Shown: positions 45,070 through 52,644 of the stretch, piece after piece
Layout: the number at the start of each line of letters is the position of its first letter
Numbering within the stretch: position 1 is the stretch's first letter
Assembly: GCA_001005265.1 (NCBI GenBank)
Contig: CP011392.1
Span: forward strand, 1,175,902-1,239,901
Length of the DNA: 64,000 bases
Direction: 5' to 3'
DNA from: Dehalogenimonas sp. WBC-2
GTDB taxonomy: Bacteria; Chloroflexota; Dehalococcoidia; Dehalococcoidales; Dehalococcoidaceae
The notes under the pieces: generated by a model
Seen by the model: only the letters and a program-made list of their open reading frames with translations
Database searches by the model: none
Told to the model about the DNA's origin: nothing
Position numbers and translations under genes: made by a program

Positions 45070-46272
45070 TTACTCCAGAATTTCGCTAATAGCGCCGGCG
45101 CCTACGGTACGACCGCCTTCACGGATAGCGAAACGCAGACCTACTTCCATGGCAACCGGATAAATCAAATTAATCTTCATCTTGATATTATCGCCAGGCA
45201 TCACCATTTCAACACCAGCGGGTAGCTCTATATTACCAGTCACATCGGTTGTACCAATATAGAATTGCGGTTTGTAGCCATTAAAGAATGGGGTATGGCG
45301 ACCGCCTTCATCCTTGGAAAGAACGTAGACTTCGGCGTTAGCCACGGTGTGCGGCTTTATGGAACCAGGTTTGGCCAATACTTGGCCGCGTTCCAAATCT
45401 GTGCGCTCAACACCGCGAAGCAACAAACCGACGGCATCGCCGGGTTCGGCGCTATCCAACAATTTGTGGAACATTTCTACACCGGTGACCACCACTTTGC
45501 GGGGTTCATGGTGCAGTCCGACAATTTCAACTTCCTCACCCACCTTAACCATGCCGCGATCAACACGGCCAGTGGCCACAGTGCCGCGGCCTTTGATAGA
45601 GAAGACATCTTCAATCTGCATGAGGAACGGTTTGTCTTTAGGACGTTCGGGCATGGGAATAAAGGTATCAACCGCATCCATCAATTTCAGAATACGGCCA
45701 CACCACTGACATTCCTTTTTGCCACAGGCGCATTCCAAGGCCTTGACCGCGGCAACGCGAATGACGGGGGTATCATCGCCGGGAAATTTATATTTGTTTA
45801 GAAGTTCTCGTACTTCCATTTCGACAAGTTCCAGGAGTTCTTCGTCTTCCATGATATCCACTTTGTTCAGAGCCACGACAATAGCCGGGACCTGCACCTG
45901 CCGGGCTAACAGCACATGCTCACGTGTTTGAGGCATAGGACCATCCGGGGCACTGACCACCAGAATCGCACCATCCATCTGAGCCGCGCCGGTAATCATG
46001 TTCTTCACAAAGTCGGCGTGACCGGGACAGTCAATGTGAGCGTAGTGACGGGTGGCGGTCTCATACTCCACATGAGAAATAGCAATGGTCATGCCTCTTG
46101 CTTTCTCTTCTGGAGCATTATCAATAGAATCAAAGCTACGTTTCTGGGCCAGACCGGCAGCTGCCAATACCGTAGTGATGGCGGCAGTCAGTGTCGTCTT
46201 GCCGTGGTCAACGTGACCGATGGTACCAACGTTTGCATGAGGTTTTGAACGATCGAACTTCTGTTTGGCCAT
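45070..46272 (-). CDS. tuf: Elongation factor Tu
   Basis: A 400-residue EF-Tu with the G motifs [18 protein letters not shown] and NKVD, followed by domains 2 and 3. It delivers aminoacyl-tRNA to the ribosome. An insert with [11 protein letters not shown] (around residues 190-200) adds four cysteines that most EF-Tu proteins lack; it could bind zinc. A GGG-rich ribosome site precedes the ATG. Confidence 0.97.
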   Translation of the reverse strand: MAKQKFDRSKPHANVGTIGHVDHGKTTLTAAITTVLAAAGLAQKRSFDSIDNAPEEKARGMTIAISHVEYETATRHYAHIDCPGHADFVKNMITGAAQMDGAILVVSAPDGPMPQTREHVLLARQVQVPAIVVALNKVDIMEDEELLELVEMEVRELLNKYKFPGDDTPVIRVAAVKALECACGKKECQWCGRILKLMDAVDTFIPMPERPKDKPFLMQIEDVFSIKGRGTVATGRVDRGMVKVGEEVEIVGLHHEPRKVVVTGVEMFHKLLDSAEPGDAVGLLLRGVERTDLERGQVLAKPGSIKPHTVANAEVYVLSKDEGGRHTPFFNGYKPQFYIGTTDVTGNIELPAGVEMVMPGDNIKMKINLIYPVAMEVGLRFAIREGGRTVGAGAISEILE

Positions 46273-46308
46273 TGTATTACCCTTTATCCCCCTTTAATTT
46301 TCTGTGTC

Positions 46309-46384
46309 TGGAGCCCACAATCGGATTCGAACCGATGACCCCGTTCTTACCAAGAACGTGCTCTACCTGCTGAGCTATGTGGGC
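46309..46384 (-). tRNA. tRNA-Thr (anticodon GGT)
   Basis: A 76-nt cloverleaf: acceptor GCCCACA/TGTGGGC, anticodon stem CGTTC-TTGGTAA-GAACG, T-arm ATCGG-TTCGAAT-CCGAT, and an encoded CCA end. All stems pair perfectly. Confidence 0.96.
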
Positions 46385-46439
46385 AACCCTTGTATTATAG
46401 TTATTCCAAGCTGCGTTGTCTAGCCGCGCAGAATAAAAC

Positions 46440-46524
46440 TGGAGAGGACTGGATTCGAACCAGTGAAGCCCTTTCGAGCGGCAGTTTTACAGACTGCTCC
46501 GATTAACCACTCCGGCACCTCTCC
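46440..46524 (-). tRNA. tRNA-Tyr (anticodon GTA)
   Basis: An 85-nt class II tRNA: acceptor GGAGAGG/CCTCTCC, anticodon arm GCAGT-CTGTAAA-ACTGC and a long variable arm. CCA is not encoded. Confidence 0.96.
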
Positions 46525-46538
46525 ATGTGCGGTGGCCA

Positions 46539-46611
46539 AGCCCGAGAGGGGATTCGAACCCACTAACCTACCGATTACAAGTCGGTTGCGCTACCATTGC
46601 GCCACTCGGGC
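46539..46611 (-). tRNA. tRNA-Thr (anticodon TGT)
   Basis: A 73-nt cloverleaf: acceptor GCCCGAG/CTCGGGC, anticodon arm ACCGA-CTTGTAA-TCGGT. CCA is not encoded. The T-stem GTGGG/CCCCT has one T-C mismatch and one G-T pair, weaker than usual. Confidence 0.92.
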
Positions 46612-46660
46612 AGATTCCAGCCCTCCAATGAAGGACAGGCCTGCTTTTAAACAGAACGAC

Positions 46661-46690
46661 ATTATATGAAATCTGTCGTGTCTTAGTCAA
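46661..46690 (-). promoter_or_regulatory. Promoter of the tRNA-tuf-ribosomal operon
   Basis: On the minus strand TTGACT (46685-46690), 18 bp and TATAAT (46661-46666), 49 nt before the first tRNA. It is separate from the ncRNA promoter further upstream. Confidence 0.75.
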
Positions 46691-46744
46691 GGATTTATAA
46701 GCGCCCTAACATATATTTAACAGCAATATCCAAATCTCAAGAAT

Positions 46745-47146
46745 AAAATAGTAAAAAATTTCAAATCAAAAAGGGCCAACGGAAAATGGCGAATTGTTTT
46801 GACACAAATAGCTGTTTTTTTACACCTGGAGTTTTGATTCAAAGCAACAATTCGGTTAACGGTTCTCAAGGAAAATTGCACACTCGACTAACACGCGGGT
46901 ATAGACTACAGCTACTGTTGATGCAGAACATCGATTATTTATAGAACTATACCTCCAAATATCCGGCCTTCGGGGCAGGAAAGCAGCGGCTGCGGAGGTT
47001 GTTTCCCTGAAAGCGAGAAATTGATAAAACAACCTCATTTTTACGATTGAAACCGGCTAAAACAACTGGTTGTTTGCCAAAATCAACCTCAACAAAACCG
47101 AAAACAACCGCTGACAAATACTCTTTATAACTACCAGAACAACAGA
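46745..47146 (-). ncRNA. Structured non-coding element, copy 2 (inverted)
   Basis: Read on the minus strand, this region repeats the plan of copy 1. The last 120 nt are nearly the same as 38865-38985, including GAATTGTTGCTTTGA (46839-46853) paired with TCAAAACAATTC (46791-46802). The internal stem is GAGGTTGTTT (47027-47036) with AAACAACCTC (46995-47004), a perfect 10-bp version of the copy-1 stem with a different loop. The middle (about 46870-46990) is longer and unrelated. CCTTGAGAAC matches the boxA-like stretch. It ends in T-rich sequence ahead of the tRNA promoter. Extent approximate; function unknown. Confidence 0.6.
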
Positions 47147-47152
47147 GAACAT

Positions 47153-47181
47153 ATGTTAACACACGGGCGGTGGGGTGTCAA
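47153..47181 (-). promoter_or_regulatory. Promoter of ncRNA element copy 2
   Basis: On the minus strand TTGACA (47176-47181), 17 bp and TAACAT (47153-47158), followed by ATGTTCTCTG as in copy 1. The 47182-47316 stretch beyond it holds a CCCGAGT/ACTCGGG hairpin (47255-47272) after the PIG-L gene and no supported gene. Confidence 0.75.
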
Positions 47182-47316
47182 TAGAGTTTTGGAACTTTTA
47201 AGGTTTATTTTATTATGAAGAAAGGTGAAATAATGACAACTCTTCAACAGACTCCCCGAGTGTTAACTCGGGATAAACAGGGCGGACGTCTATTGGTTTG
47301 GCAGACTACGATGCCA

Positions 47317-48009
47317 TTACCATGGTATCTCAACACGCCGGAACGTCTCAGCCAAAAGGAAGTCCTCACCTTCTGCCGCCACCGAAGCCCGTGCTTTTAT
47401 GCGGTCCATCCGCTCTATAAAATCAACTTCCACCTGGCTCTTATGACACTTTATCGCTTCTAATTTCAACTGGAAGGTGGCAGAGATATCGGATTTGTAA
47501 TTGGCATCGTCAGCGCCAGTCAGCCACACCTCGTTCACCTTGTGAGGTTCATAACCTTTGGCCAGCAGGTCAGGATAAGCCATATGATCTCTGGCATAGG
47601 GGAATACAGCATCCATGACCGCCTCACCGCACTGCCGGTGGTCACGGTGCCACCAGATATAGCGTTGGTAAGGCGAGTGAGTGATAACCAGATCAGGACG
47701 ATACGAACGGATAATCCGCACCAGTTCCTTACGCAGTTCCGGTGTAGCCTCCAGTCCCTGATCAGGGTATCCCAGGAAGACCACATCGGCCACACCGAGT
47801 GTTTCCGCCGCCGCCCGTTGTTCTGCCATACGGATACCAACCAGTCTGGCCGGGGTCATATCACGGTCAGCGGTGCCTTTATCTCCGGCGGTGCAAATAA
47901 CATAGACTATCCGTTTGCCGTCTTTTGCCAGCCTGGCGATAGTGGCACCTGAGGAAAACTCAGGGTCATCAGGGTGAGCCATTATGACCAGAACATCGGC
48001 CTTATCCAT
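47317..48009 (-). CDS. PIG-L family N-acetylglucosaminyl deacetylase
   Basis: A 230-residue LmbE/PIG-L zinc deacetylase. The metal site is VIMAHPDDPEF (His-Pro-Asp-Asp) with a later HRDHRQCG. Relatives are MshB and BshB, which deacetylate GlcNAc-inositol and GlcNAc-malate, and LmbE-type lipid deacetylases. Its start lies 8 nt inside the glycosyltransferase end, and GGTGGAGG is upstream. Together with the two upstream genes it suggests a GlcN-containing product. Confidence 0.9.
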   Translation of the reverse strand: MDKADVLVIMAHPDDPEFSSGATIARLAKDGKRIVYVICTAGDKGTADRDMTPARLVGIRMAEQRAAAETLGVADVVFLGYPDQGLEATPELRKELVRIIRSYRPDLVITHSPYQRYIWWHRDHRQCGEAVMDAVFPYARDHMAYPDLLAKGYEPHKVNEVWLTGADDANYKSDISATFQLKLEAIKCHKSQVEVDFIERMDRIKARASVAAEGEDFLLAETFRRVEIPW

Positions 48010-49228
48010 CAGATATTGCCTCCACCATATTCTGCGATAATACAGTTTGATAGACGCTCACCGCTAATTCAGCGATGGCATCCCAGCCAAATCCCTTGAC
48101 GCTGTTGTGAAGAGCATCCCTATTGACAACCTCCCGCCGGAGCCATTCATCCAGAGCTGAGGCCATCAGGGCCGGTTCATTGCCGGGGGTTACCGCACCG
48201 GAACCTTCCTTTATTATTAAACGCGCAGCACCGACATCAGCGGAAACTACAGGCACACCGCAAGCAACAGCTTCCAAGGCTACCATACCAAAAGTCTCGG
48301 AATAAGACGGCACCGCCACCACATCGGCAGCACTGTAGTAAAGAGGCAGTTCCCGCTGCGGCACCATGCCGACAAAATCAACCCGCCCGGAAATGCCCAA
48401 ATCAATGGCCTGTTGCTTCAGCCGTCCAAGTGCCGTTTTAGCGTGTTCATCACCGCCTATAACAGTCAACCGGCAATCTGGTACAGAGACCAGGCTCATC
48501 GCCTCAATCAACCGGTTGATGCCTTTGAGTTTGTCCAATCGCCCCACATAAAGCGCCATGGGCGCTGCCGTGAGTCCAAGTTTTTGCCGCGCCCTGTCTT
48601 TATCTATGGGCCGGAAAAGTTCAAGATCGACACCGCACGGCACGATACTGACTTTTCCCGCGGCGTGGCAGTGGTGGTGCAACACTGAAGCTTTTTCCTT
48701 GTCCGTACCGGTGATGATATGGTTGCAAGCCAAGACGATCTCTTGCTCGGTCAGCAACCGCAGCGCCGGTTCGGGCTCGCCCAAACCAAGGGCATCCTTG
48801 GCAGCACCGACGGTATGAAAGGCGAAGATATGAGGCACGCCCCATTCAGCTGCCAGGTGGGTCCCTATTTCACCAGATAACCAGTAATGGCTGTGAACAA
48901 GGTCGTAACTCACACCGTCAGTGCGGCAAAAGGCTTGCAGATTACGGTCGAATTCCCGCAAGTGGTTATACTGGGTGAGTTTGCCCATTTCTTCAACAGC
49001 ACCAGCGCGGATATGAACAAGCCTTACCCCAGGCGCCAGGTATTCCCACTCCGCATCACGTGAGTCATGAGCGCGGGTGAAAATATCAACACTGTGTCCC
49101 CGCCGCCCCAGTGCCGTCGCCAGTTCACGAATATAGACATTCATACCGCCGGTATCACGTCCGCCGGGTTGCCCTATGGGGCAACTATGAACTGACAACA
49201 TAGCTATTCTAAGTGATTTTTCGCTCAA
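48002..49228 (-). CDS. GT4 glycosyltransferase, MshA-like
   Basis: A 408-residue GT-B glycosyltransferase of family 4. The N-terminus PGGRDTGGMNVYIRELATAL and VGRLDKLKGI with PSYSETFGMVALEAVACG (E-x7-E motif) are close to MshA, the UDP-GlcNAc:inositol-phosphate transferase of mycothiol synthesis, and to sucrose-phosphate-synthase-like enzymes. It starts at TTG, overlapping the acyltransferase stop by 4 nt. The acceptor is not proved by sequence. Confidence 0.88.
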   Translation of the reverse strand: MSEKSLRIAMLSVHSCPIGQPGGRDTGGMNVYIRELATALGRRGHSVDIFTRAHDSRDAEWEYLAPGVRLVHIRAGAVEEMGKLTQYNHLREFDRNLQAFCRTDGVSYDLVHSHYWLSGEIGTHLAAEWGVPHIFAFHTVGAAKDALGLGEPEPALRLLTEQEIVLACNHIITGTDKEKASVLHHHCHAAGKVSIVPCGVDLELFRPIDKDRARQKLGLTAAPMALYVGRLDKLKGINRLIEAMSLVSVPDCRLTVIGGDEHAKTALGRLKQQAIDLGISGRVDFVGMVPQRELPLYYSAADVVAVPSYSETFGMVALEAVACGVPVVSADVGAARLIIKEGSGAVTPGNEPALMASALDEWLRREVVNRDALHNSVKGFGWDAIAELAVSVYQTVLSQNMVEAISDG

Positions 49229-50202
49229 TTGATTAATTCAATCCGGCAACGAGAGACAGGCATTTCCCGGCCGCCCAGATGGTACTTGTATACTTCTGCG
49301 CCTTTAAGAAAATCGTATGTGTGCATTTGTTGCTCGATAGCATCTTTGATGGAATAAACCTTAGACAGCAGGCCAACACTCAGATTCGTCTGGCTCGGAT
49401 CATAGCCGCTATTATAAAGATATCTTGTATTATTATAGTCAAAACACATGATACTGGCTACCGTCTCACCTTCAAGCATCAATTTACCTATACGCAGAAT
49501 ACCTGCCTCATCCAGTGATTTCGCAAGGTCATTGAAAAACTTTTCCATTGCCTCAGTCATAAATGCCGCCTTATCCTGCCGGCTTATGCGTATCTGTTGT
49601 ATCAGGGTTTTCAGCTCCAGATCAATATTCGAGGGCTTGTTTATGTCAAATACTAGATTTCCAGCCTCGGCCAACCGCCGTTCCTTCCGCTTGACTTCAT
49701 GCCTTTGGTGTGTGGAAAGTGTGGCCAGATATTGTTCCCAATCATCTGCCAGCGACATCTCCAAGGTGACGTCAGTATCTTGAACTTCAACCGGCAAGCC
49801 CCGCTGCTTTGCCAGCGGCAGCAAGAATTTTAAAACGCTTGAATCAGGACGCAATGATTCCAACTCTAACGCCGTGATGCCCGATGAACGGATGTTATCA
49901 AGGATAAACGAAAAGAACTGTGTCTCCTGACCTTTGCGGATTATAAAATCCATATAATCACATACGTTTGCACTGCCTATAAAATAGGCAGTATCACCCT
50001 TGAGCCTAAATGGGAGTATGCCGACAAGCTCATTTTCTTCGGTCACCGAATGTAAGAAAAGTTGGTCTTCTTCTCTAAAATTGTTCCACCATGATTCAAG
50101 CCATCGCGGCAGCATAAACGGATGAGGAACCTTAATTAATTGAAAGGCGGACAACTCCGATTTTAGCTGGTCAAAAGTCAATGGTTTCAGAGAGAGTGGC
50201 AT
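49225..50202 (-). CDS. FemAB/BioF2-like GNAT acyltransferase
   Basis: About 325 residues in the Acetyltransf_6 (CelD/FemAB-like) double-GNAT fold; the second half has GEIVASIM-type ETVASIMCFDYNNTRYLYNSGYDP. It could add an acyl or aminoacyl group to a sugar amine. First gene of a three-gene overlapping operon. I start it at ATG 50202 (MPLSLKPL): GTG 50238 is part of the -35, and the -10 ends 7 nt before this ATG. Confidence 0.85.
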   Translation of the reverse strand: MPLSLKPLTFDQLKSELSAFQLIKVPHPFMLPRWLESWWNNFREEDQLFLHSVTEENELVGILPFRLKGDTAYFIGSANVCDYMDFIIRKGQETQFFSFILDNIRSSGITALELESLRPDSSVLKFLLPLAKQRGLPVEVQDTDVTLEMSLADDWEQYLATLSTHQRHEVKRKERRLAEAGNLVFDINKPSNIDLELKTLIQQIRISRQDKAAFMTEAMEKFFNDLAKSLDEAGILRIGKLMLEGETVASIMCFDYNNTRYLYNSGYDPSQTNLSVGLLSKVYSIKDAIEQQMHTYDFLKGAEVYKYHLGGREMPVSRCRIELIN

Positions 50203-50209
50203 ACAAATA

Positions 50210-50238
50210 AGAATAACATGACACCTGGTTATTGTCAC
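50210..50238 (-). promoter_or_regulatory. Promoter of the acyltransferase operon, leaderless
   Basis: On the minus strand GTGACA (50233-50238), 17 bp and TATTCT (50210-50215), then 7 nt to ATG 50202. Confidence 0.65.
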
Positions 50239-50385
50239 TCTTGTACGTGCCCTGTAATACTACCCAATTAATCAAACCATCGAAATTAGTAATTCCTCCA
50301 TTCGTAATAGACACCTAAACTCTCGATGTCTTGACTCTGTCACCACCTTCTGAGACAATATCAGAGACTCAAATTCCCATTCTAA

Positions 50386-51837
50386 GTGGAAGTGCAATCT
50401 GTGCCTATTGATCAGCAACTCCCTTCTGGGGATGAAAATCCTAACCCTATCCTTCGCCTGTCAAATCAAGCCTTGCTTGTATACGCTAATTCTGCAGGTT
50501 CAGAACTGATTTCGGCTTGGAATTGGCAGTTAGGGAAATACGCGCCCTACCCTTGGCCATCAAGGGTTAGCTCAACTTTGCTTTCCAAGCAAATTACACG
50601 TTTCGTCGAACCTGTTGGAGCCCAATTATTCAGCATCAGTCTCGTTCCTGTCAGTTCTGAAATGGTGAATTTATACGGATACGATATTACAAATCTTGTC
50701 CAAACTGAGCAGGCTCTTGCAGCCAGCGAAAAAAAATACCGTATGCTATTCGATTATGCAAATGATGCCATAATTTTATGGGAACACAGGGCAAGCGGCT
50801 ATCAGGTTATCGAAGCCAATCAGGCAGCTTGTGATCGTTATGGATATAGCTATGAAGAGCTTCTTTCGCTTAACGGGTGTAAGTTGAACACTTTGGAAAG
50901 TTACAATAACATCACCACTCTTCTACGGGATGTTTTAGAATCTGGCGGCTGTGGGACTTATGAAATGGTTCACAAGAGTAAGAGCGGGGAATCTATTCCG
51001 TCAGAAGTCTCAGGTCATATCTTCGAGTTGAATGGCAAAAGATATTCTCTTTCTGTCATGAGGGATATACGATACCGCAAAGATAATGAAAAAAGGCTCC
51101 AGGAAGCCCTTGAGCGCGAAAAAAGACTTCATCTCCAACTTCAAAATGAAATAAAAGCTCGCATCGAATTTTCCAGGTCTCTGGTACATGAACTGAGAAC
51201 TCCGTTGACCCCGATTCTTGCCAGTGTTGACATGTTGCTCAAGCTTACACCTCCGGGTGTTGAGGAACGTTTAACTAAACAGATCCAAATTGGCGCGATT
51301 GAACTCGACGAACGCATCGGAGAACTCTTCGATGTAGTACGCGGTGAAATGGGTATATTAGAAATGCAAACACTACCCATGGACCCTCTAAAATTGATAC
51401 AAGAGGTTGTCGAGTTTTTTCAGGCCGTTGCAGAACCTAAAAATATTAGGTTAAGCGCCGTAATTGCAGAGTTGCCCAAGCAAATTGTTGCAGATAGAAA
51501 GCGTTTACGTCAGGTTCTATCGAATCTGCTGGATAACGCAATCAAATATACACCTGATGATGGCAAGGTTACTTTATCTGCAAGTTCTAAGCTAGATCGG
51601 GTCATAATTGAAGTGTTGGATACCGGGATAGGAATTTCTAAACCAGAACAATCCCACCTATTTGAACCATATTTTAAGATACATAATAGTTCCGATAACT
51701 ATTCTGGGTTAGGTTTAGGATTAGCCATTTCAAAGACAATTATTAACCTCCATGGTGGTAGTATAAAGGTCAAAAGTCGACCAGGAAATGGCAGTGTTTT
51801 CCAGCTATCAATCCCTGTCATCGCCAAGCCAAGATAG
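50386..51837 (+). CDS. PAS-domain sensor histidine kinase beside rdhA
   Basis: A 483-residue kinase without membrane segments. An N-terminal PAS-like region (to about residue 100), a clear PAS domain (about 110-230, KYRMLFDYANDAIILWE), then a coiled linker, HisKA with SLVHELRTPLTPIL, and HATPase with DNAIKYT, DTGIGIS and GLGLGLAISK. Cytoplasmic PAS kinases of this type commonly neighbour rdhA genes in Dehalococcoidia. Starts at GTG; TTGACT (50331-50336) with GACAAT at 17 bp is a weak promoter candidate. Confidence 0.9.
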   Translation: MEVQSVPIDQQLPSGDENPNPILRLSNQALLVYANSAGSELISAWNWQLGKYAPYPWPSRVSSTLLSKQITRFVEPVGAQLFSISLVPVSSEMVNLYGYDITNLVQTEQALAASEKKYRMLFDYANDAIILWEHRASGYQVIEANQAACDRYGYSYEELLSLNGCKLNTLESYNNITTLLRDVLESGGCGTYEMVHKSKSGESIPSEVSGHIFELNGKRYSLSVMRDIRYRKDNEKRLQEALEREKRLHLQLQNEIKARIEFSRSLVHELRTPLTPILASVDMLLKLTPPGVEERLTKQIQIGAIELDERIGELFDVVRGEMGILEMQTLPMDPLKLIQEVVEFFQAVAEPKNIRLSAVIAELPKQIVADRKRLRQVLSNLLDNAIKYTPDDGKVTLSASSKLDRVIIEVLDTGIGISKPEQSHLFEPYFKIHNSSDNYSGLGLGLAISKTIINLHGGSIKVKSRPGNGSVFQLSIPVIAKPR

Positions 51838-51850
51838 GAGCAAAGCCCAG

Positions 51851-52528
51851 ATGAAAGTATTAATCATCGAAGATGATATAAATATCATCAACGTCTTGAA
51901 AATTGCCTTCGAACTTGGCTGGCCTGATATTTCTATTATCAGCGCACAGAGCGGAGCTAAGGGTTTGACCATGGTCGATACGGAATCTCCCGATGCTGTA
52001 ATTCTGGACTTGGGGCTACCTGACATTAATGGACTTGAAATATTGCGGCAAATACGCCTGTTTTCCGTAGTCCCGGTGCTGATACTAACCGTCCGGGACG
52101 ATGAATCCAGCGTTGTCACGGCACTCTCTCATGGAGCCAATGATTTTTTGACTAAACCTTTTCGTCAAATGGAATTATTAGCTAGGATTAAAGCCATGAC
52201 TCGCTGGGGACAGACCATCAATCATAGCAATAACCTTGATGTGGGAAGTTGGCAACTCAGCAGTTCATTAACGGAATTACGACAGAATAACAGGACAATA
52301 CATTTGACTTATACTGAAGGGCTACTGTTGTCTTTATTGATGAAAAACAGCGGGCATTTTGTAAGCAAAGAGATTTTAGCCAGACAAACTTGGCACAAGC
52401 AACTTGGGGATATTGGGGATAGTTTAAGAATCTATATCAAACGTTTAAGGGATAAAATTGAAGAGCACCCTCAAGACCCCAGAATCATCATCAATAAGCC
52501 AAGACAAGGTTATATGTTTGTGTGTTAA
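51851..52528 (+). CDS. OmpR/PhoB-family response regulator
   Basis: A 225-residue regulator: receiver (MKVLIIEDDINI, phospho-Asp in AVILDLGLPD, Lys in FLTKPF) and a winged-helix trans-activation domain ending in YIKRLRDKIEEHPQDPRII...RGYMF. I start it at ATG 51851; AGGAG overlaps the kinase stop codon, so the two are coupled. It is the partner of the kinase and probably controls rdhA, whose upstream region has phased direct repeats typical of OmpR-type sites. Confidence 0.93.
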   Translation: MKVLIIEDDINIINVLKIAFELGWPDISIISAQSGAKGLTMVDTESPDAVILDLGLPDINGLEILRQIRLFSVVPVLILTVRDDESSVVTALSHGANDFLTKPFRQMELLARIKAMTRWGQTINHSNNLDVGSWQLSSSLTELRQNNRTIHLTYTEGLLLSLLMKNSGHFVSKEILARQTWHKQLGDIGDSLRIYIKRLRDKIEEHPQDPRIIINKPRQGYMFVC

Positions 52529-52584
52529 AGGCATATATCAATGGGTACAAGTTCTAGTCGGCAGGGGACTACAAGCTGAGACTC

Positions 52585-52630
52585 TTAAAATTGAAGGGCG
52601 GGAAAGATCTTTCCCGCCCTTCAATTTTAA
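52585..52630. terminator. 46-bp perfect palindrome, bidirectional terminator
   Basis: A perfect self-complementary sequence centred at 52607.5 between the convergent regulator and rdhA genes. A/T-rich ends flank a GAAGGGCGGGAAAG arm, so each strand can form a strong hairpin with a T-rich tail. Confidence 0.85.
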
Positions 52631-52644
52631 TCGTTAGTCAGCAT

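Noticed and set aside
45265-45801. 178-codon plus-strand frame opposite tuf
   Set aside because: Antisense shadow of the highly conserved EF-Tu gene.
46741-47194. Copy 2 as the 5' leader of the tRNA-tuf operon
   Set aside because: A separate TTGACT-N18-TATAAT promoter lies between the element and the first tRNA, and the element ends in T-rich sequence. Read-through remains possible.
47215-47463. 82-codon plus-strand frame beginning MKKGEIMTTLQQTPRVLTRD
   Set aside because: Its second half is antisense to the conserved end of the PIG-L gene, it matches no family, and the first part contains a hairpin that may belong to the PIG-L 3' end. A short remnant peptide cannot be excluded.
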